A stretch of DNA of 64,000 nucleotides, taken from the NCBI GenBank assembly GCA_016617855.1, contig JAECUM010017478.1, positions 25,336-89,335 of the forward strand, in the 5' to 3' direction. The stretch comes from Megalonaias nervosa. Taxonomy: Eukaryota; Mollusca; Bivalvia; Unionida; Unionidae. The position numbers and the translations under genes were made by a program. Shown here in pieces: positions 35,307-48,619 of this stretch. The notes beneath the pieces are model-generated. The model was not told the DNA's origin, made no database searches, and saw only the letters and a program-made list of their open reading frames with translations. Each line of letters starts with the position of its first letter. Within the stretch, counting starts at the first letter, position 1.

Positions 35307-35470
35307 TGTAATATTCACATATACAACACTCTTCATTGCCTGGACATATCTACAGACAGATGTAATATTTACATATACAGCACTCTTCATTACCTGGACA
35401 TGTCTACAGACAGATGTAATATTTAAATATACAGCACTCTTCATTACCTGGACATATGTACATATACAAC
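35307..35470. repeat. 54-bp tandem repeat, 3 copies
   Basis: Copies start tgtaatatt at 35307, 35361 and 35415 and include actcttcatt(a/g)cctggacat. Confidence 0.93.
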
Positions 35471-35934
35471 ACACATTTCAACAAGGAAAATACAGTGGAG
35501 TCTTTCCTCATCTTGAAAACTTGGGGTTTAGAGTATCAGTTTTAACAATATGTAGTTTCAGTTAATTACATTTCAAACATACAAAACAGACATAATGCTA
35601 GGTATAAAATACAGGCTTAACCAATCTAAGGCATTCCAGGCAAATATTACTTGAGGAAATGGGATTCTACTCAAACAAAAAATATACCTCATTCTGTTCT
35701 TATAATAATCTTAAATGTTTAAAGGGAATGACTTAGTAACTTCATATATTTACATTTCTGCATTACATTAAAATGGAAATAATAGTATCTAATTTAATAC
35801 TGTATTTTTGAACTATCTGCCAATTTTATTATTATTTTAGTACAAATGTAAAAAAGATGAAAAGTGCCTAAGTTTCAATCTCTGAGGACCTAACTGCAAA
35901 GATAATGATCTGATCTGCAGATTATTTTACAACT

Positions 35935-36590
35935 GCTTGGTCGGTCCACACAGCCTGTACTGCAGTTATCAATTAACACTGCCCTGGTTCACAAAGCTTT
36001 TAGTTATCAATTAACATGGTCTTGGTCCACAGAGCTTGTAGTTATCAATTAATATTGTTACTAAGGGATGCAGATTATTTTACATTCTCTTGGTCCAAAC
36101 AGTTTGTAGTTATCAATTAACACTGATTTGGTCCACACTGCTTGTAGTTATCAATTAACACTGACTTGGTCCACACTGCTTGTAGTTATCAATTAACACT
36201 GACTTGGTCCACACTGCTTGTAGTTATCAATTAACACTGACTTGGTCCACACTGCTTGTAGTTATCAATTAACACTGACTTGGTCCAAACAGTTTGTAGT
36301 TATCAATTAATACTGACTTGGTCCACACAGCTTGTAGTTATCAATTAACACTGACTTGGTCCATACTGCTTGTTGTTATCAATTAATGCTGTCTTCGTCC
36401 ATACAGCTTGTAGTTATCATACAGCTTGTAGTTATCAATCAACACCACCATGGTCCAAACAGCTTGTTAGTTGTCAATTAACACTGTCTTGGTCCACACA
36501 GCTGGTAGTTATAAATTTACAGTGTCTTAATTCACACAGCTTGAAGTTATCAATTAATAGTGTCTTCATTCGCACAGCTTATAGTTAGTC
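35935..36590. repeat. 38-bp minisatellite
   Basis: The unit runs ttggtccacactgcttgtag, then ttatcaattaacactgac. Exact 38-bp spacing at 36128, 36166, 36204 and 36242, with diverged copies on both sides. Confidence 0.95.
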
Positions 36591-36591
36591 G

Positions 36592-36830
36592 AAAAAATGT
36601 GTTTCCAGTCAGCTGACCATCTCTGTTTTTCGATGCCAACTCTAGCACTCCCCTCCCCAGCAAAAAAAAAAAAAAATCAAAATTCCTTAAATGATTTGTG
36701 CATCTAACTGAGTTGGTTTAGCCCAGTACTTAAAGAGCCTAGTACATTACAAACTAATCATTATAATATAAATACTTTTGAAAAATTGCCTTCCTACTCT
36801 TAATTTTAAAACCAGTTCAACAGGAAAAAT
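36592..36830 (-). mobile_element. MITE-like interspersed repeat, copy 2
   Basis: Reverse-complement relative of 18494-18744. It carries a poly-A run of about 15 in the middle that copy 1 lacks. It directly adjoins the 38-bp array. Confidence 0.6.
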
Positions 36831-37719
36831 TTTTTTTTCTTTTTAATAAACATTGTCACCAAAAGATACAGTTTATTTTACATTGTCTTGGTCTGAACAA
36901 CTTGTTATTATCAATTAACATTGTAACATTGTCTCAAAAGGATACAAAATGGTCAATTTACAAACAATATTAACTTACTGCCAGTTGTTGACAAAACAAG
37001 TCACTGTGCATTCCTATAAATATAAAGCTCTACAATAAACTGCTGTTATAACATAGGTGTGGCTATAAAATGATTACTTTAAATTGGTCCCTTGCAATAA
37101 CAACCCTCAATACACTGCTGACCTTATAACATAGGTTTAAAAACAGACTATATACATAGGCCAGTTTCATGATGCCTGAAAATAACACTCTAGGGTTATC
37201 TTGCAAAATCTTGAAATTCCAAAACAAGACAATCACTGCTGCGAGAATTACAACAATCAAAATGACAGAATGTGAGAAGTATATTAATTATAGCCTAAAG
37301 GGTTTACAATATTTAACCATCAAACAATTAAAAGAAATCTTAAATCTAGAAAATTATAGTCTCAGTGGACAAACAACCATGCTAGTGTAGTGTATCTATG
37401 CCCTTATTTGCAGGGAAAAGTATGCCTCGCGGTTAAAAAGTAGATGTTAAGTGTAATGTTGACATCCAACATTTCACAGTCTGTTATGGCTTTAGGAAAA
37501 AGCTGAATGAACTGAAGATTTTTAAAAAAAAATTATCAAACATGAATTTCCATTAGATTTATTACTATTTAGTAGACAAAATGAAAACAGTTACGAAAGG
37601 AACAAATTTGAAAAAAGAAACTGCATTTGCATTTCTTGCTGACAAGTATGTCACTGAAATTAAAATTTCAAGGAAAAGAGACCGTATTTGTGTTTGTGAA
37701 AAGTGATTGTATCCATGAA
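36831..37719. other. Unique sequence, no gene seen
   Basis: Two ataacataggt words about 90 bases apart (37050, 37128). A 73-codon plus-strand frame (37169-37390) has no recognised motif. Nothing else. Confidence 0.4.
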
Positions 37720-38030
37720 AAATCAAATACCCAAAGTATAGAATAATGTTATTTTAAACTAAAATGCCAAAACAATAAAATAATGTTAAATTAAAATACC
37801 AAATTTATGGAATAATGTTATTTAAATATACCAACACTGTGGAATAATGTTCTTTTAATTCAAATACCAAACTAAGAATAATGCTATTTTAATTAAAATA
37901 CCAAAAATTATAGAATGTTATTTGAAATTAAAATACCCAAACTAAAGAAGAACATTTTTTTATTAAAATACCAAGTCTATAGAATATTGTTATTTTAATT
38001 CAAATACCAACTATAAAATAATGTTATTTT
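37720..38030. repeat. AT-rich degenerate repeat of about 36 bp
   Basis: Recurring aataatgttattttaa, then attaaaataccaaa, with many indels. Confidence 0.75.
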
Positions 38031-38125
38031 AAATTAAAATTGTTTTGATAATTGTCAGACTTAGATCAAGGATTCTGAAAATCACTTTATTTGGACATTT
38101 TCAACACTTGAAACTAACATTAGTC

Positions 38126-38520
38126 GATTAGTCGACTGCTCTGGTCGCCTAGTGCTTTGAGCATCCGCCTTGGATGTGGGAGGTCATGAGTTTGAACCCC
38201 CGCCGAGTCATACCAAAGACATCTAAAAATAATAACTTCCTTGCTGGGCGCTCAGCATTCAGAGGTTAGTGTTATGATAGGTCGGCCTGGTGTCAGGGTA
38301 ATGTGACTGGGTGGGACATGATGGTACATGTCTAGTGGAGCATCCGATGTCCCAGTCATACCAAAGACATCTAAAAATAATAACTTCCTTGCTGGGCGCT
38401 CAGCATTCAGAGGTTAGTGTTATGATAGGTCGGCCTGGTGTCAGGGTAATGTGACTGGGTGGGACATGATGGTACATGTCTATGGCATGATGTCCCAGTG
38501 CTAGACATCGTTATAAACTG
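38126..38520 (+). mobile_element. tRNA-derived SINE with tandemly duplicated body
   Basis: The head resembles a tRNA gene. A box-A-like tggtcgcctag lies at 38142, and a box-B-like agtttgaaccc at about 38189, about 47 bp later. Both are internal RNA polymerase III promoter elements. The body from gtcataccaaagac (38207) is repeated at 38355, a 148-bp direct duplication with near identity. No target duplication or poly-A/simple tail was identified with certainty. Expected role: retroposition by a partner LINE. Confidence 0.75.
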
Positions 38521-40505
38521 CCACATTGCTAACATAGTAGCGATATGACTGAAATATTTTTAAAGCTCTGTTAAAAATCCAAATCACACAAACACACAAA
38601 CATCCTTTTCGGAACATCCTCAGTGTATAGCTACATTACATCACGGGTCACCTTTATGTCCCCTAACTTTTTGTTAATACTGAGGGGACAATGTATAAAA
38701 TATGGTATGAACTCTTTTTGGACACTGCCATAGCTTGGTGGTTGAGATTCTACAAGTTTCTAGGGTGATTTGATCCTAAAATGCAATCATATACAAGTTA
38801 CAAAAACTAGTTGCTTGACCAATCCTTTGATCCTTTTTGTATGCAAGTAAGGGACTCCCAACAGAAGGACTCCCAACTGTATATGTAAGAAAGGAAAACA
38901 CTGCATATAAATAAGACCATATCTTTCAAAGGAACAAGGTAATCTGGCAGTGATAAAGTGTTTGAAAAGCTTATGTGAGGAATGTTCACTCTTTCATAAG
39001 TACAGCACACATGGATGGTGAGACAAACAAAAGACCCATTCATCATGGTAGATGCAGCCATTACAATAGGGTTAAATCTATCAAAATTTAGCAAGATATT
39101 TTTGGCTTTCCTTTTATGCGACTAAAATGAAATTGAACTTACTTCTCTGCAAGGTAATCAATGACTCTTCTCATTATCTTAATCCAATAATCCAGTAATG
39201 AAAACTCCTACACTAATCCTCTCAATCTATAATCATGGCTGAACCCAACTGGCTTGTCTCAGTTGACACAATGTACAATTTTTGAAACAAATGTAATAAC
39301 ACAGGATGTCATGATTAAGACAGTCATCATAAGATCTGATAGTGACCATTAATTAACCCACTACTGTAACCGTCATGTTCTAAACATGCCTTCATTCTAT
39401 TTCTAGAAACTGCTGAGAAAGGTGATGACTCATCACGGCAGTCTGCTGTGGAAGACTGATCAATAATGTCTGCATGAATACCAAGGTTTGCAGGCTGCAC
39501 TGAATTAATGTAAAAAATAACCAATACAATCTTTTGAATTAAAAAAAAAACTGTTTTCAACTTATAGCTAAATTTAATATGCCAGTAATTATGAATCAGT
39601 TACTGAATATTATTAATGAAGACAATGCAAGTACATACATACATAGCATCATTAACACTGTTATCTAGAGAGTAGATAAAAATTACATCATGCCATCCAT
39701 GTACATCTGAATCTGCTCAAGGGTTCCACAGCTTGCACAGTGGTATGTCTGTATTATAACTCAAACTTGTATGAGACAATTCACCCTTCATCTGAAAATG
39801 GGATGAATTTTCTTAATAGAGCAGAGATGTATTGAAGAAATCGATCCAGTGAGAAAGTATAATATGCACTTTTGTTAATTTTGATGATTTCTTTTTCTTC
39901 TCTCCATTATATATTGTGGATCATAACACTATGTATTCTAGAATATTACCTTGTAATGGGCACTGGATAACTCAACTATTTGTTTTGTTGTAACTGCTTT
40001 TACTGTAGGTCCAGTTTTAATGATATATTTGTTCTGACTGCATGTTACCACAAGTATTGGTGACAAACAGAACTACTGACTGTTACTTTTAATATCTACA
40101 CAGTACAAAATTTTTCCTAAATAATGTGTTCAGAGAGAAATAGCAAATAACATCCTGTATGTGCCTGATACTGAACCTAATCCAAGAGCAAACAACATGG
40201 CACCTGATCTGCCATGTTTCATGTGCTGGCATTGCAAGTATACATTATTGTGCTGGCATTACAGGTATACATTACAGGTATACATTATTTATTCTACTGA
40301 TTACTCAATAAACTGCACAGATCCAGATCTGCTAGCACAATATGCAATAGCAGATTTGGGTCTGTGCAGTTTTACCTGACTAATAAGCAAGTACAATCAT
40401 GTATGGCACATAGCTAATTTTCCATCGTGATCAGCATTTTGTTTGATTTGCTGTCTTACAGTACAGAAATAGAGTAGGTTATTTAGTGTTCATGCAGTCA
40501 GAGCA
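38521..40505. other. Mostly unique sequence, no supported gene
   Basis: Holds a short aggtatacatta repeat at 40225-40290. A minus-strand frame at 39560-39327 follows an acceptor-like attaattcag and contains SVQPANLGIHADIID. It could be an exon, but I see no family match and only a weak donor. Confidence 0.4.
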
Positions 40506-40743
40506 AAGTGTCAAGGATGGTCATCTGATGGTAATATCAAAGTGTCAAGGATGGTCATCTGATGGTAATATCAAAGTGTCAGGGATGGTCATCTGATGGT
40601 AATATCAAAGTGTCAAGGATGGTCATCTGATGGTAATATCAAAGTGTCAAGGATGGTCATCTGATGGTAATATCAAAGTGTCAAGGATGGTCATCTGATG
40701 GTAATATCAAAGTGTCAAGGATGGTCATCTGATGGTAATATCC
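40506..40743. repeat. 34-bp tandem repeat, 7 copies
   Basis: The unit runs aaagtgtcaaggatggtcat, then ctgatggtaatatc, from 40506 every 34 bp. Copies nearly identical. Confidence 0.97.
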
Positions 40744-41034
40744 GAACCAGTTATGAGTCAGGAACAGTAACCAGTGTGCCCATCCTATTTCCATTCACCT
40801 CTTCGTATGGCAAGCATGAGGGCACATTCCATCTATTTTACATCCAGGATCCCAAAGGAGGATATGGTTAACACAGTAATGATACATAACAAATCAGAAC
40901 AGGTAAAAAGAAAATAAAACCCACTTTTCTTCAAGAATAAAGTAAAATCTGTCCCAAAGCAAGAATTGAATTTGATGGACATTAAAAGCTTAAGATGGAC
41001 AGATTTTCAGTGAAAGTACCATCTCTACTTAATA

Positions 41035-41400
41035 CATTACCGTCCTCCCTCACTATAAATCCCATCATTATAAAGCTGCTCCTCTTATAACACTCATATG
41101 GTCAAGAATCCCATTTATTTGGTCCCTCACTACAAATTCCATTAGTACAGCACTGTCCTTATAATACAGGTAAGATCCTAAATCCCATTAAATTGGTTTC
41201 ACTATAAATTTCCTCATTATAAAGATGTTCATCCTATAATACTCATATGGCCAAGGATCTCATTTACTTAGTCCCTCACTACAAATTCCCTTAGTAAAGC
41301 ACTGTCCTTATAATACAGGTAAGATCCTGAATCCCATTAAAGTGCTCTCTCATTAAAAATCTCATCATAAAGCTGTCCATTTTAAAATCCTGGTATGGTC
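41035..41400. repeat. Repeat of about 124 bp, two and a half diverged copies
   Basis: Recurring ggtccctcactacaaattcc, ataatacaggtaagatcct and tataaagctg words in a composite unit. Confidence 0.8.
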
Positions 41401-42110
41401 ATGGATGCCATTAAAGTGGTAAAATATGTTTATCACTGCTGCTTAGTTGTGCTTTCAATTTTAATTACTGGTTAATAATGTATGTAAATGTATGTGTGTG
41501 AGGATCGGGTTTAACAGCACATTGAAAACAACCCTGGCAATACAGCACCAAACAAAATTTAGCAAGCAAAACTGGCAAACATCTTGCCAATATCCCAAGG
41601 CAAACATCTCCAACCAGAAGTAATTATCCACCTTGATATAAAAGATAAAAGGCAAAGATGTTGCAAAAACTCCCCCAAAAATGCACACAAAGCAAAGATT
41701 GTGGCATAATAGTCGCAAAATCATAAACTACTAAATCAACATCTTTCTGTATAAACTGCAATTAAAATAAAAAGATCAAAATTCTGTTGGAACTCCGTCA
41801 AATTAAGCAAACTAGTTATTGCCATTAGTGAACTATGATGACATGCAGGAGGATACATCAAGCTGTTTTACATCCCCAAGCCAGCAGTGGGATACTAGGT
41901 CAAGAAAATCACATTATTTTACATCATTCAATACTCTGTGTGTTTCAATTATTAGGATACAGCCTTCTTTGAACATCCCTCAGTGTAAGGTACCCTCACT
42001 TTATAGTATAGGTCACTTTTACTCTGTGAGAAGCATTATGAAGAGGGACTACCAATACTGCATATATTTTGTAACCATTAGACTGAAACACATGAAACAA
42101 GTCCTCCATC
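41401..42110. other. Unique sequence, no gene seen
   Basis: No recognised frame. The 199-codon frame starting 41819 is open mainly because it runs into the 39-bp array. Confidence 0.5.
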
Positions 42111-42119
42111 TGTTGGCCT

Positions 42120-43385
42120 GCATGTCTACTATAAATAAGTTGTACTATATATCAGTATGCATGTCTACTATAAATAAGTTGTACTATATATCAGTATGCA
42201 TGTCTACTATAAATAAGTTGTACTATACATCAGTATGCATGTCTACTATAAATAAGTTGTACTATACATCAGTATGCATGTCTACTATAAATAAGTTGTA
42301 CTATACATCAGTATGCATGTCTACCATAAATAAGTTGTACTATACATCAGTATGCATGTCTACTATAAATAAGTTGTACTATACATCAGTATGCATGTCT
42401 ACTACTATATATCAGTAGGCATGTCTACCATAAATAAGTTGTACTATATATCAGTATGCATGTCTACTATAAATAAGTTGTACTATACATCAGTATGCAT
42501 GTCTACTACAAATAAGTTGTACTATACATCAGTAGGCATGTCTACTACAAATAAGTTGTACTATACATCAGTACGCATGTCTACTATAAATAAGTTGTAC
42601 TATACATCAGTAGGCATGTCTACTATAAATAAGTTGTAGTATATATCAGTAGGCATGTCTACTATAACATCAGTAGGCATGTCTACTATAAATAAGTTGT
42701 ACTATATATCAGTACGCATGTCTACTATAAATAAGTTGTACTATACATCAGTATGCATGTCTACTATAAATAAGTTGTACTATACATCAGTACGCATGTC
42801 TACTATAAATAAGTTGTACTATACATCAGTAGGCATGTCTACTATAAATAAGTTGTACTATAGATCAGTACGCATGTCTGCTATAAATAAGTTGTACTAT
42901 ATATCAGTACGCATGTCTACTATAAATAAGTTGTACTATATATCAGTACGCATGTCTACTATAAATAGGCATGTCTACTATAAATAAGTTGTACTATATA
43001 TCAGTATGCATGTCTACTATAAATAAGTTGTACTATACATCAGTATGCATGTCTACTATAAATAAGTTGTACTATATATCAGTACGCATGTCTACAATAA
43101 ATAAGTTGTACTATATATCAGTAGGCATGTCTACCATAAATAAGTTGTACTATATATCAGTATGCATGTCTACTATAAATAAGTTGTACTATATATCAGT
43201 ATGCATGTCTACTATAAATAAGTTGTACTATATATCAGTATGCATGTCTACCATAAATAAGTTGTACTATATATCAGTATGCAAGTCTACTATAAATAAG
43301 TTGTACTATATATCAGTATGCATGTCTACTAAAAATAAGTTGTACATGTCTGCTATAAATAAGTTGTACTATGTATCAGTATCAG
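42120..43385. repeat. 39-bp minisatellite, about 31 copies
   Basis: The unit runs catgtctactataaataagt, then tgtactatatatcagtatg. Since 39 is three times 13, plus-strand frames stay open and read a 13-residue period (MSTINKLYYTSVC). A few copies are shortened (42395, 42660, 42970, 43340), which shifts the frame. No start context, splice site or flanking coding sequence supports a real protein. Confidence 0.97.
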
Positions 43386-43889
43386 TTAGACTGGTGCTTA
43401 ACTGAAGGTTCCTATTTCAAATGAATTGCACAGACTGTAGTGTTATTAGTAATTTAATAATTTTCTAGCATGTTCACACCCAAGTTAGAGGATTCTACCC
43501 TCTTGTAAACTGTATTAAATAAAACCATGGCAACTATGTTGCTATTATAGTAATGGAAGACAGCTGATATTCTAACACAATGTACATTTCCCATTGATAC
43601 AAGATGGAATGGTTACAACCCATCAGAATAAAATCTCATTAGAAGAAAAATACATCTGAATGAGAGAAAGAAAAAAAAAAAACCAACATTCATTTAATCA
43701 GAAAGAAAACATTCTCTGTATTCAATCAATATGTACTTTCCCCCAAATTAACTAAAAAATTTCTTTTTTTTGCCAGATTTATGTTATTAATCTAGGTCTT
43801 TAGCTTTGTAACAGGAAGAAACAAAAATTCAACAAGTTTGGTAAAATAAAACAAAATATTAATCTCCAGAGAATAGAAAGTGAAAAATC

Positions 43890-44445
43890 AAAGATACTGC
43901 ATTGTGAATTAAATTCTAAATAATTTTAAATGTCCTACACAAGTCCAAAACTATATAATGTTCTTATGAACCAATCAGCAGCAGTTACGTCGCAAAATGA
44001 AGACAATGGGCCTCCAAAATCCAATTTCTATATCACTGAGGAAATTCTGTGAAATATTCATAGAAAAATACAAGTTTGTTTTAAAAATCAATTTTTTAAA
44101 AATAATCTGCTTTAATAATTAATTTGTTTTGAACAAACTTCAAACTTTTCACCCCCTCCCCCCTAGCTTGCAGGTCTGGTGCGATTGCATCTTTCACACC
44201 TTGCTAAGGCTGCTTCTGTACCAATAGTCTTGACTGACCTGATGTACAGCAATAATGCAATCCAGAATGTCTCTGAATGAGTTCACAATAATCCTAAAGT
44301 AATGTATTAGTCCAGAAGCTGACAAGCACTTTGAAATTCAGAATAATTTAGATCAACAATACCTTTCAGATTATATTTGAGGACAAGTGTAAGTGATTCT
44401 ACAGACTGATCTTAACATAGGAATGAATTATTTGTTTATCCAAGT
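43890..44445 (+). mobile_element. Unnamed interspersed repeat, copy 1, with internal insertion
   Basis: Shared with 60740-61075 and 61440-61740. Common words are gtgaattaaattc, caagtccaaaa, gtgttc(t/c)gaatgaa, aatccagaatgtc and gagttcaca. This copy has about 230 extra bases (roughly 43973-44212) absent from the other two, starting ccaatcagcagcag and ending ctgcttctgtaccaat. The short accaat repeat and related edges suggest a nested small transposon. Parent family unknown. Confidence 0.65.
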
Positions 44446-45047
44446 CCAACATCACTCATTTTCTTGTGATGTTAACTCAATTTATGCCATTTATGGAAGA
44501 GTGGTAAGATTTGCTATGTTGTTTTCAGAGTATGGGTAGATTAGAAAGAAGGGTTTCAAATGCAGAATGCAGCCGGGATGGTGGTGGTGAAGGAGTGTGG
44601 TTGGGCAGTGGAAGGAGAAACATTTTAAACAAGTTAGTGTATCTGACGACTCCAATATTCTGGGTTTTTGTAAGCATACTTGATAATCACAGCCAAAAAA
44701 CCCCAACAAAACACATGTAAGTGCATCATGATTGGTTGTAGCTGAAGGTGGCTAAAGACAAAAGCCTTGTTCTACAAAAAGCGTAACATTAAAGATATCT
44801 TCAGGCTGGTGTAGGCAAATGACAATTATAAAACATTTTCATGGCATGTAGTACTTATGTAGCTCTAGCATACGAACTACCCCATTATGATGCTGAATGG
44901 CAGAAACGGAAGTGACATCTGATGACTTTGGCTTCAGGTGGATAAATATTGATTTTGTCTGGGCTTTATTAATCAAACCCTTATATTCCTTTTCAGTTTG
45001 TACAGAGTCAAACCTAGACCAATAAATTCTTATTTCTGAACTCTAGC

Positions 45048-45211
45048 CACTGGCATAGCACAAATCCTGGCCCTCCTTCAAAGAACATAATTCTGGTGCC
45101 CCCTTTCAAAAAAGAAGTTGTTTGATGGGAATTCTGGGCCCCCACTGGGCCTACACACCCTCATCTCCCCTTGTAGTAGCAGGGGTTGTTTGGGTGGTTG
45201 CTATGCCACTG
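45048..45211. mobile_element. hAT-type MITE, 164 bp
   Basis: Starts cactggcatagca and ends tgctatgccactg (inverted, one mismatch in the first 13). Flanks actctagc (45040-45047) and actcaagc (45212-45219) match at 7 of 8, consistent with an 8-bp hAT target duplication. GC-rich interior, no coding capacity. Confidence 0.8.
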
Positions 45212-45234
45212 ACTCAAGCTTGATCATCTCAAAG

Positions 45235-45235
<1 letters not shown>

Positions 45236-45268
<33 letters not shown>
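45236..45268. repeat. (GT)n microsatellite
   Basis: About 16 GT dinucleotides. Confidence 0.97.
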
Positions 45269-45270
<2 letters not shown>

Positions 45271-47385
45271 CATCATGCAAATCCTCCTATATCCCCCCCT
45301 ACAATGTGCCTACAAGATTTGGGAGAGGAATGGGTGTGGTCTGTAGGTGTGACACATATTTTTTTAATTCTGATCTACCTATGGAGGATAAAGGGAAAGT
45401 TTACATTAAATTTAAATAATTTGCAAATGCTTTCTCACAATGTTGTGCCCCTGTGGCAAACGAGGCAATTAACCCAAGCATTAAGTCATGCTTTATAGTT
45501 TTACCCCCCCCCCCAGTCATGCCACATCAGATACTGTGAACATGTGTGTATACATATATGGTTCCAACTGTAGATCATAATAAATGGAGGCCAAAAAATC
45601 TTCAGCCTACAACCAAAATATACTTACTTACAAATTAAGCATGAAAAGAAAAATGAAACTGACATTGGCCCCTAGGTCTATTCTTATAATCCCACCTCCT
45701 GGGTCTTTTTAAAATTAAAAATTTAGAATAGGGAACTTACTTCCCTCTCAATTTAACAAATTTTGGTTAATTTTTGAAAGTAACGGAGGGACATAATAAA
45801 GCATGAAAGACAGGACTATCACATAAAATAATACTGTCGCAAAAACTATGTACTGAAAAATGTATACATGCTTCTTTATATTACATGTATACCATAGTAA
45901 ATGCAGAAGTACTCTTGACAGTGGGGAAATGGAATCATTCCAGAATTTTGAATGTTAATTCAATTTTCTTATCATCCTGATTTTCAAAACTCTTAGCTGC
46001 TTTAAGTGATCATTCTAACAATTATTCCTCTTTAAATATACTTAAAGACACATAAATGCAAGAAGTGTTCAATGTATGCATGACCAATTAGTCTTGGAAT
46101 GTTCTTAAGCTGTGACTATACTGGTTTGGTTGCAATGCCAAGTTTTAGACCATAAATGTATACATTCAAATGTGTAGATAATAATCAATATTTCACCAAA
46201 TCTCACAGAGATACAAAAAGCAGCATACACAATTCTGCTCAAAGATTGAATAGTTGGTTCTTTAACTGTGAAACAAACATTGCCCCCTCCCTCAACACTG
46301 TAGTAGGAAATGGCCATACCAATAAGAAATCTGGTATTTCCTACTCTAGCCTGACAATGAAGTGCCTTCAAGAAAGTTGTAATTCACTGTAATTAAGTCT
46401 TCAAATGTAAAATGTAATTTATTTTAATCAAGTCTTCAAACAAATTGTTATCTTTTTCAATCTATTATTAAATTCAAAGAAAGATAACAAAGTTAAAAAG
46501 TCACGTGTTTAACATTCATCAGTATATTTTATTAAACAAATTCCAAAGGTTATTTTTGGAATCAGCTGCTCAAGAATATTTTTGAATAACCAGTCTGCAG
46601 TAGGACAACAAAATGTCCTAATGCCCTCCCCTATTATGGATGTCATTACTTTTTGTCTTAGTCCATTCTCTCTAGCTTTTCCTGTTTTTCAAACCCTGGA
46701 ATACATCAGATTCTAAAACTGATAGGTTATTGGGACAGACGTGTATATCTTATATCAGATTCCAAAAATGATAGGTTTGGGACACTGTGAACATCTATCT
46801 ATAAACCATCACCAAGAATAGACGTATACATCTTGTATCATCTTAAGATGTGTTAACTGTAATAAGCCATGCATGCATCTGTTAATTTTCTTCAGCAATT
46901 AGAGAATTGTTAAGTGACATACAGCATTAATGCATTCATTATTGTTTTCATTTCATACTGTATGTAAAATTAGCTGTTACTGTATTTCAGTTGAAGTGGA
47001 CTATGAAAGCTGCACCAAAAACATATTTCCAAGGAAATAACAATACCAACACATGGCAGATGAAACTCTGAAAACAAATGTATTAGTGTTTGTTTACCTG
47101 CATAATGGAAATATTCTTGATTATCATTTTTGTTTTACAAGTTGCAGTGAGGAGAGTATTTTGTTGTGTACATGTCCTGTATATATCTGTTCAAATGACA
47201 TTCAAAATCTGCTCATCTGTTGGTATGTACAATTCCATGTTTTTCTTATTTATTTTTTTCTAAAACTACTGTAGATATTTGCTAATAGTTGAAAGACTCT
47301 CCTAATTTAAACACATACAAAAATGTCATTTTTCACAAAACCACAAAAAGTGATACCCATGAAAATAAATGAATGCAGTATCCAG
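45269..47385. other. Unique AT-rich sequence, no gene seen
   Basis: No domain, splice-bounded frame or tandem array recognised over about 2.1 kb. A C-tract lies at 45504. Confidence 0.5.
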
Positions 47386-47389
47386 AATT

Positions 47390-47580
47390 TGCAATGTTTT
47401 CTCCATCCAAGCCACAGAGACTGTATATGGTCTACGGATAATTGCAGTGTTCAAATTAATGTTTTCTTTCTGTCCAATCCACAGAGACTGTATATGGTCT
47501 ATGGATAACAGAATGTTCAAATTAATATTTTCTCTGTCCAGTCCACTGTGATTGTATATTGTCTGCAATATGGATAGTTG
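47390..47580. repeat. Repeat of about 63 bp, 3 copies
   Basis: Recurring ccacagagactgtatatggtct, then gttcaaattaat(a/g)ttttct. The third copy is diverged. Confidence 0.85.
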
Positions 47581-47879
47581 TTTGCCATCAACCATTTCTC
47601 TGCAAAACAAACTCTTCAATCACAAGAATTCAGGCTTTGTCCCACATGCTTTCCTATGAACATGCCATAATCAAACAAGACTGCCCTGAATGGCACATGA
47701 TATGCCTACCCTGTATTTAATAGTTCTCTCTGTACATAACTGAAATTCTTTTTGCAAAAGGCATTTTTCTTCTTTCAGTCAGCATGACACTGATGTTTAA
47801 CATTGTCATCCTAAAATCATCATGTCCTATCTTACCTTAAGTGCAAGCCATCCACAAAATTTGTGCCAGGTCTGTGATG

Positions 47880-48300
47880 TGCAACAGTTTTTCTTTGTTT
47901 GCCAGTGACTTTGACCTTTGATCCCTAAAATCAACTGCCTTCTTCCTAACCCAAAAGTTGGTTCAGGTATATCATACTGAACTTAGGTTACTTCATGGAA
48001 ACTTTGACCTTTAGATACTAAAATCAACTGCTTGTGGCCCGTACACAAGCCATCAAAACGTGACTGTCGAAGATGATGAAGAACTGAAGTTACTGTGCAC
48101 AAACCATTTACCGTCTTTCAGTCAGTGACCTTGACCTTTGACAATCTGATTTTCCTTGCTCCATCTGCAATGTTTTGTAGCTGTAGAGGGTGATGAAATC
48201 AGAAACCATTTTATTTTGTTCCATCACAGTAACTTTGGTCTTTGAGCCTTTCAGCCCATATTGAACAGGGTTCTTCTTTACCTTTTTTGCAAGCGAGCCA
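47880..48300. repeat. Diverged tgaccttgacctttga-type repeat
   Basis: Recurring gtgac(c/t)ttgacctttga words with aaaatcaactgc between, at spacings of about 100-130 bp. This word is a familiar dispersed repeat in mollusc genomes (from memory). Confidence 0.65.
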
Positions 48301-48619
48301 TAAAATCTGATATTGTGCTGAAACAAAATAAGTAAGAGATGGAGACAACATTATAACAAAAAACACGTAGCCTTATGACATTCATATCAAAATCTTGCAT
48401 AGTCCAAAGGGCAAGAAATAATGGCGTAACAGTGTCAAGAAGGTTACTGATCTGTATCATTCATACATTTCCCTGTGTAGAACAATGAAAGGGAATATCT
48501 CTTTCATCGAGTGATTGCTGTCTTTCATCACATGCAATCATAATGCAAAATTTAGATAAGCATTCATTGCAAATATTTTCATCCAAAATGTGCAGCAGTC
48601 AAAGTGACCTGCAAACAGG

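Noticed and set aside
38142..38200. A functional tRNA gene
   Set aside because: Box A and box B words are present, but the cloverleaf is not conserved and the sequence continues into a SINE body.
39369..39499. Possible minus-strand exon after attaattcag
   Set aside because: A clean acceptor and a non-repetitive frame are present, but the donor is weak and the peptide matches nothing I know. It does not encode the missing LIM1 half.
41819..43405. Long frames with a 13-residue period
   Set aside because: They are the translation of a 39-bp minisatellite. No start context, splice site or coding sequence outside the array, and shortened units shift the frame.
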